DNA of 64,000 nucleotides from Immersiella caudata (lineage: Eukaryota; Ascomycota; Sordariomycetes; Sordariales; Lasiosphaeriaceae), in the NCBI GenBank assembly GCA_030512335.1, contig JAULSU010000003.1, positions 5,518,001 through 5,582,000 of the forward strand, read 5' to 3'. This document shows, piece by piece, positions 32,749-42,624 of the stretch (position 1 is its first letter; the number at the start of each line of letters is the position of its first letter). Below the pieces are notes generated by a model. That model saw only the letters and a program-made list of their open reading frames with translations, made no database searches and had not been told where the DNA came from. Position numbers and translations under genes: made by a program.

Positions 32749-33639
32749 CTTCGTCGACACCGTTCAAAGGCCACATCGGAACCTAACCAAGAAGGATCAA
32801 GACCACGAACTCGGCCAAATGGGATGATGGGATGGGCACGCCCGATCTTTTCAGTCCGGAGAGCAAGCTCTGGCCGGGGAACTTTGCCCCCTGTCCCCCT
32901 GTCGGGCCGCTCTTTCTCGTCCCGAAGAACTGCCATTTTTTGCTGTGGCTTGCTCGGGGATGCGTCGCAGCACTTTCCGCCCCCTGCAAGAAACCATCGG
33001 GGTGGGAGGTGGCGGCAAGCCACCGAGACGCCCTGGTGATCATCGCCATCACGGTGTGCAAGCAAAATGCGACAGGTCAGGGCCAAGAGTGCTGATGGTT
33101 GGTGCGGTTGGTGGGGTTGCCGTCTCTTCACTCTTTGAGGAAAACTTTGCACTTGCGGCGCTGCGAGAACATGAGTCGCGTTTTTGGTTTTCTTTTTCTC
33201 TTCTTCTGGGCTCAGCTTTCAAGTCCAATCCGAATCACGCCTCCGCGCCCCCGACGCACAGGTCGCGCCCCTGAGCAGAGGACGACAAGGGGTCATGTTG
33301 TGCTTGGCGTGTGATGACACCCGACAGCCAATATTGGTGAGGTTGCCTCCCAGCATCACTTTCAACTCGCTACATCGTCTCTCCTTTTCTGTTTGGAAAT
33401 AACTGCAAGCTTCCCGCACCCGCGCGCATCGGTATCTTCCGTCGCTTGCCTTCGTCTCCCACGTCTCCCTTTCGTCGCCGCCATTCGCTTTCCGTTGCCC
33501 TGTTTTCACGTCGCAAACTCGGCAAAAATTGCCCTCGCAACCATTAAGGTCCTCAGGTCTTGGCATTCCAATAGACTCTGAGGAATTTTCCTTCTCACTC
33601 CCAAACTTGGTTCTGCTGCCCCTTCAAAGACTTCAAAGA
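32749..33639. other. intergenic
   Basis: About 0.9 kb between divergent genes: promoter of the SAT4-type gene and upstream sequence of the kelch pseudogene. T-rich segments occur near 33183-33207 and CT-rich segments near 33380-33480. No gene seen. Confidence 0.4.
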
Positions 33640-34516
33640 CTTCACGCTAAAACAGCGGCTCCCTTCACAGCGACTTGGGCGCTTCGAGCGTCTAGCGAGC
33701 GCCTCAGGCGGTCCTCTCAATGCACCTCTGGCAAAATCTCGTGCATGGTTTTTGGAGGGGAATTGCTTCCCAGACAGCCCGTCGATAGCCAAGTCCATGT
33801 CGTCCAACTCACTTCCAGTGAAGGTGGTAAGCTTCTCTTCTCTTCAGCATCATATCAACCTACTGTTGTGTTTAACCCCCTCGGGCGGGATTAGCAGCTA
33901 CAATCGAAACCCTCTCAGCTCCCCGTACTTCAAGCTCGCCAAACCCCCGAGTATGCGCCTCCCTCATCACCCTGCAAGACAAACTCTACCTTTTCTCCGG
34001 TCGAGGCGGGCTCGAAATGACGCCCATCGAAGAGAAGGGCGCCCTCTGGGCGTACATGCCGGGCGATAACACCTGGGAACTGATTGCACCCGCTGCCCCT
34101 TCAGCGCCGTATCCATGCGGACGCAGCTACCACGCCGCCGCTTCGGCTTCGGATGACAGAAGCAGCAGTTCCAACATGGTGGCGTCGACAGCCCGGAGCC
34201 GCGAAGCGCTAGTGCTCTGCTGGCCGTGAACATAGCCGGCCGCGGTTTCTTGTTGATTATGTTTGGGGAGCGGGATCCTAGCTCCCTCGGTTACATGGAC
34301 GCGGGGAAGATGCTCGGGGATGTTTGGGCTTTTGATATCGGGCACGAGGAGTGGATGAAGCTTGACTTTCGCGGTGATGGTGCTGTACCCGCGCCGAGGG
34401 GCTGGTTTGATGCCGATGTGCTGCGAGGTGAGGGTGGGAGCTGTGCTGTGATTGTGCATGGGGAGGGGGGGCTTGCTGAGGATCCTCCTAGGCTTGAGGA
34501 TGTTTGGAAGTTGTAG
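33640..34516 (+). pseudogene. kelch-repeat protein with internal deletion
   Basis: Kelch-type blocks are visible. The first is ERLRRSSQ then MVFGGELLPRQPVDSQVHV (33690-33826). After an intron 33827-33894 come LSAPRTSSSPNPRV, LYLFSGRGG and CGRSYHAAASASDD (to about 34160). The frame then changes abruptly, and HGGVDSPEPRSASALLAV, FLLIMFGERDPSSLG and MLGDVWAFDI follow in another frame to the stop at 34516. In complete fungal kelch proteins of this type, roughly 90 residues (two repeats) should lie at the junction, so a deletion with frameshift is likely. No ATG precedes the first block in a suitable position. Confidence 0.6.
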
Positions 34517-34833
34517 CTTGACACTGTTTAAGAGGTTGTTGGGTAGTATGTCAGTGTGACACATAAACATACCTCCTGGAATGGATGTGGTCTGTCATCC
34601 TACTCTGCTGACTGAGTCGAAAGCTTTATTAACCTAGCAGATTGCTGGAGACAAAAGGCCCGTCGTCGACGCAATGATGATCCTAGGAAAGGCCTTCATA
34701 CACTCACCATCCTTCTCTCCATCTTTACCACGGTCCACCGGCAGCACATCACAACGCCCAAGATGGCTCAAAGTTGCCAACCAGACACGTTGAGCCCAGC
34801 CACTCAACTTCCTCTCCCAGTCTACCCCCAATA
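34517..34833. other. intergenic
   Basis: 317 bases between the kelch pseudogene end and the facing small membrane-protein frame. No feature recognised. Confidence 0.4.
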
Positions 34834-35214
34834 TTATCCTCCGCCACGCATACTCGAAGGTGCTGCCATCGACGCAGAACGCACCCCGGGACACTCATTA
34901 ACGCAGGAACCGAATATCAACGAGACAATCCAGGCTGGGAGGAGGATGAATGTGAGTCTTGACTGCCATCCCAGTCGCCAAAAGGAGCCGCCAGCCATGA
35001 CGTGGTATTGCTTCTCCGAAGCGACGAGTAAAACGGCGTCTGCGGCGTACATGAGGGCGCGGCGGACCCAGTAGTGGCCGGGGAGGTGTGGATGAAGATA
35101 GAAGCGCATGAGGATGTTTGCTGTGATGGACTGGAAGAAGAGGTATGCGTAGGTCAGCCGCCGGCGATGACGTGAGGATTGTTGGGTCTGTTGTGGGGTG
35201 CCCTTTTCGTCCAT
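34834..35214 (-). CDS. small putative membrane protein
   Basis: 126 aa from the ATG at 35214, which was chosen over an in-frame ATG at 35343 that adds a low-complexity leader. A basic N-terminus (RHRRRLTYAYLF) is followed by hydrophobic stretches around FFQSITANILMRFYL, ALMYAADAVLLVAS and LTFILLPAWIVSLIFG, giving two or three TM helices. The C-terminus after the last helix is short and Ser/Gly-rich and may be mis-spliced in this reading. Family not recognised. Confidence 0.42.
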   Translation of the reverse strand: MDEKGTPQQTQQSSRHRRRLTYAYLFFQSITANILMRFYLHPHLPGHYWVRRALMYAADAVLLVASEKQYHVMAGGSFWRLGWQSRLTFILLPAWIVSLIFGSCVNECPGVRSASMAAPSSMRGGG

Positions 35215-36254
35215 TTTTTGGGGGGGTGTTTCTGTTGCTGTTGCGTTGTGATGATTGGGGATGGCGGAGGTGCCGAGGGAAAGTCGATGCGTGAGGAACC
35301 CCCATTTTGATGGTTTTCGTGTTGCCGTGCCGCAAAGATGCATGGAAGCCTGGACGGGGAAATTGAGGTTGTATCGTTCTAGCTAGAACGTTCAGTCGTG
35401 CTCTGCCACAACCAATTGACCAACCTCTTCAACAGGCTGGCTTCCAGAATGTGTGAAATCGACACTTGGCGAGCCCTCTGTCAGTTCCTCGGCGAATTGG
35501 CGCTCGTCTATTGTTGGGAATAGGGTTCTGGTCTGTCCATGACAAAGCACCTTGCTTGGCCATGGCAATTGTTCAACTGGGGCAACAGGCGAGGCGTCTC
35601 GGTTCTTCGGCTTTATTTCAACAAAACCACCAACAAGTGCTTTGTCCCCGCCGACGGGAGCAGCAGGGCACCACCAACCACCTGCCCGCCCACCTTTCAT
35701 CCGATCACTCGATCAACGCTTGACGCCGGGCAACGCCAACTTCATTCACTTCAGCGAAGCCTTTACCAGCAATCTATCTTCTAACACAATTTTCTCGCCG
35801 AAGATTCTGCACCTCCGCCATCCATTTATTTCCCTTGCACCTCGAGGTCCGTCGTTTTCCTTCCCGCAACCTCTCTCTAACGACGCAGCTTTGGTTCTTC
35901 CCTCTGGCTCGCTCGAGGCGCACCTTCCTTCTTCAGAACTCGCCACTGCGCAATTCCATTTTTCGCTTGCGATAACCCCCCTTCCTCAAAGCGTGTGGTG
36001 CGCGTTTCCTGCGCGGTTCTTGGCCTTGCGCAACCTCTTTGTGGCGCGACTCGGTCCCTCTTCGTAACGACTCCCACCGCGCAACTCACCTCTCTCTACC
36101 GCGCAGCTAAGCTTTCTCTACGCCTCGAGAGAAATCGGCTCAGCCGCTCATCCGGTATGTTTACCCCTCTTCGCGCATTCTCGATAGGCCTTGCTTCCCG
36201 GAATCAGGGCATCAAAAGATGTCTTGAACACCTCTTTGCATTTCGTCAACGCCC
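35215..36254. other. intergenic, pyrimidine-rich
   Basis: About 1 kb without a supportable gene, with CT-rich sequence throughout 35740-36120. It may be the leader and promoter of F-box-like copy B. Plus-strand frames here are low-complexity Ser/Pro/Phe-rich and were not accepted. Confidence 0.4.
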
Positions 36255-37730
36255 TTGTCGGGTTGCCACAAAGCTTCCGCTCATCTCTCACACCGCCTCG
36301 CCGCTGCTTGGGAGACGCCTTTTAACTTCGAGCAGCAGCGCATCCGCCGGATTCATCACGCCGCCCGGTCTGCTCATCTCAGGCACTCTCCCTTCACGGA
36401 TCACCTCTCGGAAGCCATCGCGCCCGCTATCATGGCCGATACCCCTGTCTTGTACCAGGCGTCTATGTCAGCAAGAACAGCAATCTTGATTGCTCCCGCC
36501 GTTTCACAGTTGGGACCCGTCCTTCAAGATGCTGTGGCCGCAATTCAGGCGCGGGATCAGAACTCGGGGCGTTTATACAACATCAACGAGCTCACGGCGG
36601 ACACCTTTGTTGAAAACCTCTACGAAGATACCGAACGCCTGGAGCAGTTGAACGAATCGTATCGCGCCGATTTGGACCTGGTTGCCAGCCGTCCAGCTGA
36701 CTATGTAGTCTTGACTCGAGGAATTACACCGAGCATGGCCCCCCTCATTCTCCGTTTGAACGAGGCCACTCAGCACGTCATTGATGTATACGAGCAGTCA
36801 AGGTTCCGCAACGATGTCCTTCAGGCCCGAGTCGATACCCCTGTCTCAGATACTGAGCTCGCCAGCCCCGATCAGCACCACATCTACCGGTACACCACAA
36901 ACGACCTTACCCTCTCCGAACGTCGGCGTCTTGCACAGGGATTCATCCGTCGTGAGCGGCAGTTGGAGCTCTTTACTCGAAGAGCAAGGGAGTTTGATTG
37001 TTGCTACTAATTACGGGCTCAGAAATCCGTGGCCGCCCGCTCCTACGCCCTATTCTCGCTTCAACATTAAGAGTGTGATCTGCGCCCTGTGGAGGATCTT
37101 TCGGCACTAATCCGCTCCGAAACATGCATGGCCGCAGCACCTCGGGGCTTTCAGGCGGTGGTGAAGAAGCTCCCGATCAGCATATTGCCCAACCGATTTT
37201 CCCAGGCGGTACAGCCTAGGGAGAGATGGGGTTGGCCACTTTCTGCTCCAAAATGGACGTGTGCAGATGCCTACAACTTGTTCTGGCCGGCGAGCATTCA
37301 CTTTATTGTCTTCCGGTTACTCCCCCTGCGGGCCGGGAGTGACTTCCTGGCCGACGTCTGGACGGCACCTGGCACAAGGACGACCTTGCTCCCTCCCAGC
37401 TCTTTGATGCCTTCTGCAGGCTCTTCGACGCCTTTCGCAGGCTCTCCGACACGGGATAGCTTGACTGGCCCTCCGCCTGGATGGATTGACGCTTTCGGCC
37501 ACCAGACACGTCAAGGTGGCTCCAAAGATCTGCTTAGATGGTAGCAACACATGCAGACGAGCCTGAACGACATTCGGCATCAGGGCGCGTACCCAGCTTT
37601 TAACGGGGTGGAAATCGAAAATTGGAAGTGGTGGGGCTTTGTTTTCTGGGACGAAACCCGCGTTGAGGGCCTAAAGCTTGTTTCGAATGGCTTTCCGACA
37701 GGTTGTTATGCCAGCCTTCCGACGCACTGA
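36255..37730 (+). pseudogene. decayed F-box-like family member (copy B)
   Basis: It aligns in order with copy A at 26.8-28.4 kb. Matching segments (A/B) are SPHLYRTF / TPVLYQAS, LGPVT*DAVALLRARD / LGPVLQDAVAAIQARD, LNREYRAELDL / LNESYRADLDL, ITPNMVDPLLRLNDAS / ITPSMAPLILRLNEAT and the LxRAxFRRxRQ / LAQGFIRRERQ region. Here the first frame stops at 37010. The sequence resumes in other frames (NPWPPAPTPYSRFNIK; WHKDDLAPSQLFDAF), with a stop at 37456-37458. It ends in a frame with in-frame TAG 37542-37544, followed by QHMQTSLNDIRHQG and VFWDETRVEGLKLV (stop 37728-37730). At least two frameshifts and two to three stops indicate a pseudogene. Confidence 0.62.
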
Positions 37731-40700
37731 TGTCTCTTGGAAAGATCTCGATGGATTTCAGATTAATCGTCATGCGGACCATCGCACGATATGACACTCC
37801 ATGGGCAGGATCGGACAGGTTTCATCAGGGGGCGAGCCGTGAAAAGACGTCGAGAGTGTGACGGAGAGGGTGTACAGCCGGCCCTTCAAGGCGAATTGGG
37901 TAAGGCCTCCTGTTTACTGAACAGCGAGGTATATTTGAGATACTATGGTCTCGCCTGGACTACTTCTTCGGGGGGTTGGGTCCTGGAGAAAGGAGGACGT
38001 ACCCAGTACTTGATTTCGCCAGGGTTATTGATGTAGCTAGGAATCGTCTCACGATCGGTAGGACTTTGTAAAAAAAAATTTGTCGAGATATCTCTGCCAA
38101 TCCCCAAAATCATCATCTTTGATGAGCTGTGTGCACTCCACCTAAACAACCATCCCACCAAGATGTCAGCCCAACCTCCACTCACACCAACCGGAACCAA
38201 TGACACATCCTCGCGCCAACATAGAGCCGCAGCCACCCAACAGTGGAGGATCGGCATCAAGGGAAAACAACCCGACAACGAGATCACACCCTGTCAGCCT
38301 CAGGCTAAGCCGCTCCTCCCTCCCACCTCTACATCTGCATCCAACTTCGGAAGCCCCCCCCCCCCCCCCCCCCCCCCACTTCCAACCCTCCCCCATTCAG
38401 TCAGCTAGATATCTGGTGCAGATAGGTAATCACGTCACCCCGCCCTTCCGCTACCTGTTCTGCAAAAGGCTTATTCCTGTTACCTGGTTTGGTCATTTAT
38501 CTTTTTATTTTTAGGCACTCTGAGCGGTGCGTGATGTGTTCATGCACTGCACCGCACTGAGTATGACGAAGCGAGTGATGCTGGAGGATGATGCACTAGC
38601 ACCATTCTGTTGGAGTCCCTGCAGCGCCAACTGCGGTTTCTCGAATGTGTCTTACCTAAGTGAGGCACCTTGGTGTTCCATGCCTCGGTTCTAGAGCACT
38701 TCCTAACAATTGACGTTGGCATATGACGGAGCTCTGCCCATTTTCCTGTGTTTCTCTCCCCCGCATCCAACCACCCGATTAGCCCCTACCGTCCCAAGCG
38801 CCCATCGCCATCATCAAACCCGTTCCAGCTCACTCTAATCTCATCCCCGATTTCCTCATCTCTGGTAAGAGATCCAAGCGCAACACACTGGCCGTGACTG
38901 CAAACATACCTGGACGCAACACTGGTAGCAGCAATCAAATCTCCCCCGACACCTCAAGATATTCCACCTATTACACCCCCTTCCCCCGCTTCGGCATCCT
39001 CCCCTCCCGGCCGCCCAGCCCAGGATTACTACGTCTTTCCCATCCAACCTCATGACTGGTACCGACATCCCAACTCCCCGGATCCATGTTCGGCTTGGCG
39101 GGGGTTGCACGTGTTCTTCATCGTGATCACACATGGCTACTGTCTATGGTACAGTGGCAGTGTGCAGCGAGGGTTGGGTTCGACGGTCCTGAGGTGGAAG
39201 TAGATGAGCTTCGGGACGTGGACACGGCATTCCAGTTTCCCAAGAAGGGGCGCTTCATTCTCCATCGACAATGCGCTTCTTGACTTATGGCCGGGTTACC
39301 TTGGAGTTACCTCACCTAGCTTCCAGTCGAAGCGTCATGGGAGAATTAGGGAGGTGGATCATTTCTTCCTATCTTCTCCTGTGTAAGGGTTGCGTTCACG
39401 CAGCTGCTCAGCTCAGGCCTCACGGTGGTACGGTAGCAGTGTCACGGCGGCGACGGCGACGGCGGTGGTGGTATTGCGTTGGACACGGACCAGATATGGA
39501 CGTAGGCAGGATTGCCAGCGCGCAGAGGGCTTGGTAGGTAGTAGAGGATGTTCGGGCAGACGGTTCGGCGTCCAACACTGTGGAATCCTTCCCAAGTCCA
39601 ATCCGAGTCGCACCAATGACACAGCGCATGGCATCTCAAGTTACTTAATTCCCCAGCTCAAATCACCACTCCCAAAGTCGACATCGGAGGCGTGTGACCT
39701 TCCAGATAGGCGAACAGCTCAAATCAGCCGTCGATCCAAACAATCGTTGCGAGACCCCAAAGGGGGTTGGGGAGGAATGTAGATGTGAGCTGATTTAATT
39801 CACGAGGTAGGGCTAAGCCGGAGCATTAATCCGTCGCGGTGAGCATGGTGGAGTGCTAATTCCCGAAGTTCTCCCATCTGGAAAGAAGGACGCAGCCTTC
39901 GCGCCGTTTTAGCTCTAAATCCCCTTGTGGGACACTGTGGGACAAAGGCCGTGATTAAGTGAGCCTTGGCGGAACAAGGCTTGTCAGGGGGATCCCGGGA
40001 CGGGCGGGAGGTAGCGTTTCGTGGAGGACGTTGCACCTCGGGGTCACGAGCGTGTTCGGTCGCGGGATGGGGCGTAGCGTGGCACTTTACTAGAGTAGTG
40101 TGGTATACGCCTCGTTTGTTTTATTGTAAGAGCCCGCAAGAACCCGCCGGAGCCCGCAGTAAACCACTAGGTAAACAACAAGACGGCGGGTCTTGGATCG
40201 GCAGCCTCCCGGGATCCTACCGCGCATCAAACGCGGGTCCCAGGGCATGTGTCGCTGCTCCGGGTGTTAACTACCAAGCGAGCTATGGCCGGTAGGCGAG
40301 TTTTGGTGGCTGTTTGGAGGCGGGAAATGCGGCGCCGTTGGCGCTGTTGCGTGAACAGGCAAAAGTCGACCATTGATGATAACAAGCAATGCTGCTTCCG
40401 GGGTTGGGGCTCACGGCCCTCGTGGCCATAATCTGGGAGGCGTTGCGGAAAGCTCCACCACCGTGTGCCGGGTGGGATACGGCATGACGAGGTGTGCTAT
40501 GAAAAGAAAAGTAAATGCCCGACGGATAGCCACGGGGAAACGGATGGCCACGCTCGTCGCGCCTAGCGAGGAGTGACTGAGAGTCGTAACCTGGAAGCGA
40601 GACAATGCTAATCTACCTAGCTGGGTAGTTAATGTGGATAGAAGCCCCGGCTTGGCTTTACCTACATGTGTGATCGGATCGATCTGACATGCCAGCAACC

Positions 40701-42624
40701 AACGGCGCCTGTTGCATCACCAGCGCCGCCAAAGACGTGACCAGACCCGTGGAATGAGTGACGTTGGCCTCCATCTATCCCAAGCCGTCGACGCCTGGAT
40801 TCGGGAGTGGGCGCCGTTTTGTACGCTGCAATGCTCGAACCGAGCAGTGAATCAGGGGAGGCAGCTCTCTATCTGCAAGCGCTCCAAGGACCCAATGGAC
40901 GCAGGACCCTGGGAAGGACCTAACAGACGTGAGACGAGCCCAATTTAAAGAGGCTGAAAACGATCTAGGAGCCGCTGATAAATACCAGGCTCGACGAGTG
41001 ACGTGAAGCAGCACGATCGGGGGCCGGTGGTGGTTGCTCGCCGATAGGCCGATGGTAGAGTACGTTGTGAGGTCGAGTCAAAATGTCGCGAAGATGGGAC
41101 GGGGAAAAAAGAGTGGAGGGTGCGGCTTGGCGGGGACGGCCTGGACGGAACTGCTGCTGTGGGGCATGGGAAGGAGGGATCATGCCTGCCGTTTCGGAAA
41201 CGTCGGTGTCCAATCTCTGGCGCTTCGCTTCCCTCCGCGGTCGGCAAAAGTTCGGCAGACAGAGACGGCGCTGAGAGCGCCAGCCCGTCCCAGCGCCACA
41301 GAGGCCAGGGTGCCGGGACGGTCAGATTGTGGGGGTGGAGGGTGTGCGGCCAATCGTGGCGACAGGAATGATCGGGGACCCATCCGAAGGACTGGGCAGG
41401 GGGGTCGCCAGGGGGGGAACGGCGGGCCGTGAGGCGGTTCGCCGGCGCCACTCTTTTCAGGCGATGCGGAGTTGAGGTTCCGACGACAGCCCTTGCGCTT
41501 GTCGAGGGGGCCAATTGCGGCTGCCCGTGCTGTCGTGCATGCCCTCGCAGGCCTTCGGATGCCGCATCCAGAGCCAGGTTACCATGCGGCCAGCAGCTCT
41601 GGGGGTCGCTGGAGCCCGCTGCTGCCCAGGAGCTAGCCGCTATCGCCGCCTGTGAGTGGTGCGCGCCAGTCCCATCTTGTCCACTTCCCGACCCGCCGTG
41701 GTGAGGCGTCGCCCTCAGTACCGAAAATGCCGTCGACCGTCCCTCGTGCATCCGTCAGACGCATGGAGGGGTCCCGTTTGCGTTGGCGTTGCTGGCGTTG
41801 GTGCGCGATGAATGGCCCGTGATGGAACGTGGAACGACGGCCTGGCGGCGCCGTAGGAAACATCTCCCTGCTGGCGTGTCCGCTTGTCGCCTGTCATCTC
41901 TGCTGGTGTCGTCCAGTCCTCCACTAGCACCTGCCTTCTGGAACTTCGCCCCATCCCAGGGAGCCAAACCCCCCCGGCACCCGAAGTTCCGCCGGCTGGC
42001 CGTGTCCACCCTCCCTACCTGTGAGCCCACCCGTGAGAGCATGGTGATTTGCGTCCAGAGCGAGGGCAATTCGCCCGCAAACTCCCTGGTTGCCGTGGCC
42101 TGTGGAGATATCGCGGGTGGGCCTGGCGGGCTGGCGGCCCACGGAGAGCGATGCGCCGGGTCCGCGTAGCTAGCGAGCACGCAGTTTTGTCGGCGTCTGG
42201 GCCCTGGAGCTGCTGCTGAAAAGCAGCAGACTTCGGGCAGCCCTTCATTCTGCCTAAAGAAGAACTGGAGACAAGTCTTATATTGGCGCCAGTCGCCGTT
42301 TCCGACGCCTTGGCTAGCGCGATGCACAAAGGAGGTCATCAAGCGCCCAGCCTGTTTTGAGTCTGCGTGCTTGCTTGCTGCTGCTGTGCTGGTTATTATC
42401 TCGAGTAGGCCCTGTGCCCCTTCGAAGATCGACCTGGTCCCTTTTGGTTCCAGGCTGACGACCAAACGGACCGACGAGCGAAGTGGATTGGCTGGACAAA
42501 CACCCCGAGCGAACAAAGACTGGACACACCCACGAGAGGACTGCCACCCCAATGTGGTGCGACCACGCTGCTCCAGACTCTCGGCGGCATCGATGGTCAC
42601 CGACTGGATAGTACGACTTGCAGG
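37731..42624. other. 4.9-kb gene-poor region
   Basis: No gene I can support in the largest gap of the window. It includes a C24 tract (38354-38377). The part from about 40900 is GC-rich and carries long overlapping open frames on several strands, which in GC-rich DNA is expected by chance. No domain is recognisable in any of them. Sequence near 40215-40295 has a tRNA-like T-arm but no matching acceptor stem. It may contain the promoter and long leader of the DUF1479 gene. Confidence 0.5.
38354..38377. repeat. C24 homopolymer
   Basis: An uninterrupted run of 24 C, the longest of the four long G/C homopolymers in the window, in intergenic DNA downstream of F-box-like copy B. Confidence 0.9.

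Noticed and set aside
40215..40295. tRNA-like sequence on the minus strand (A-box-like TAGCTCGCTTGG and a 5-bp T-stem with 7-base loop)
   Set aside because: The acceptor stem does not pair and the spacing between the two boxes is too long for a normal tRNA.
40945..41751. 268-codon minus-strand open frame
   Set aside because: GC-rich region with overlapping frames on several strands, low-complexity composition, no recognisable domain.
41755..42600. 281-codon minus-strand open frame
   Set aside because: As above; also directly upstream of the DUF1479 gene, no domain seen.
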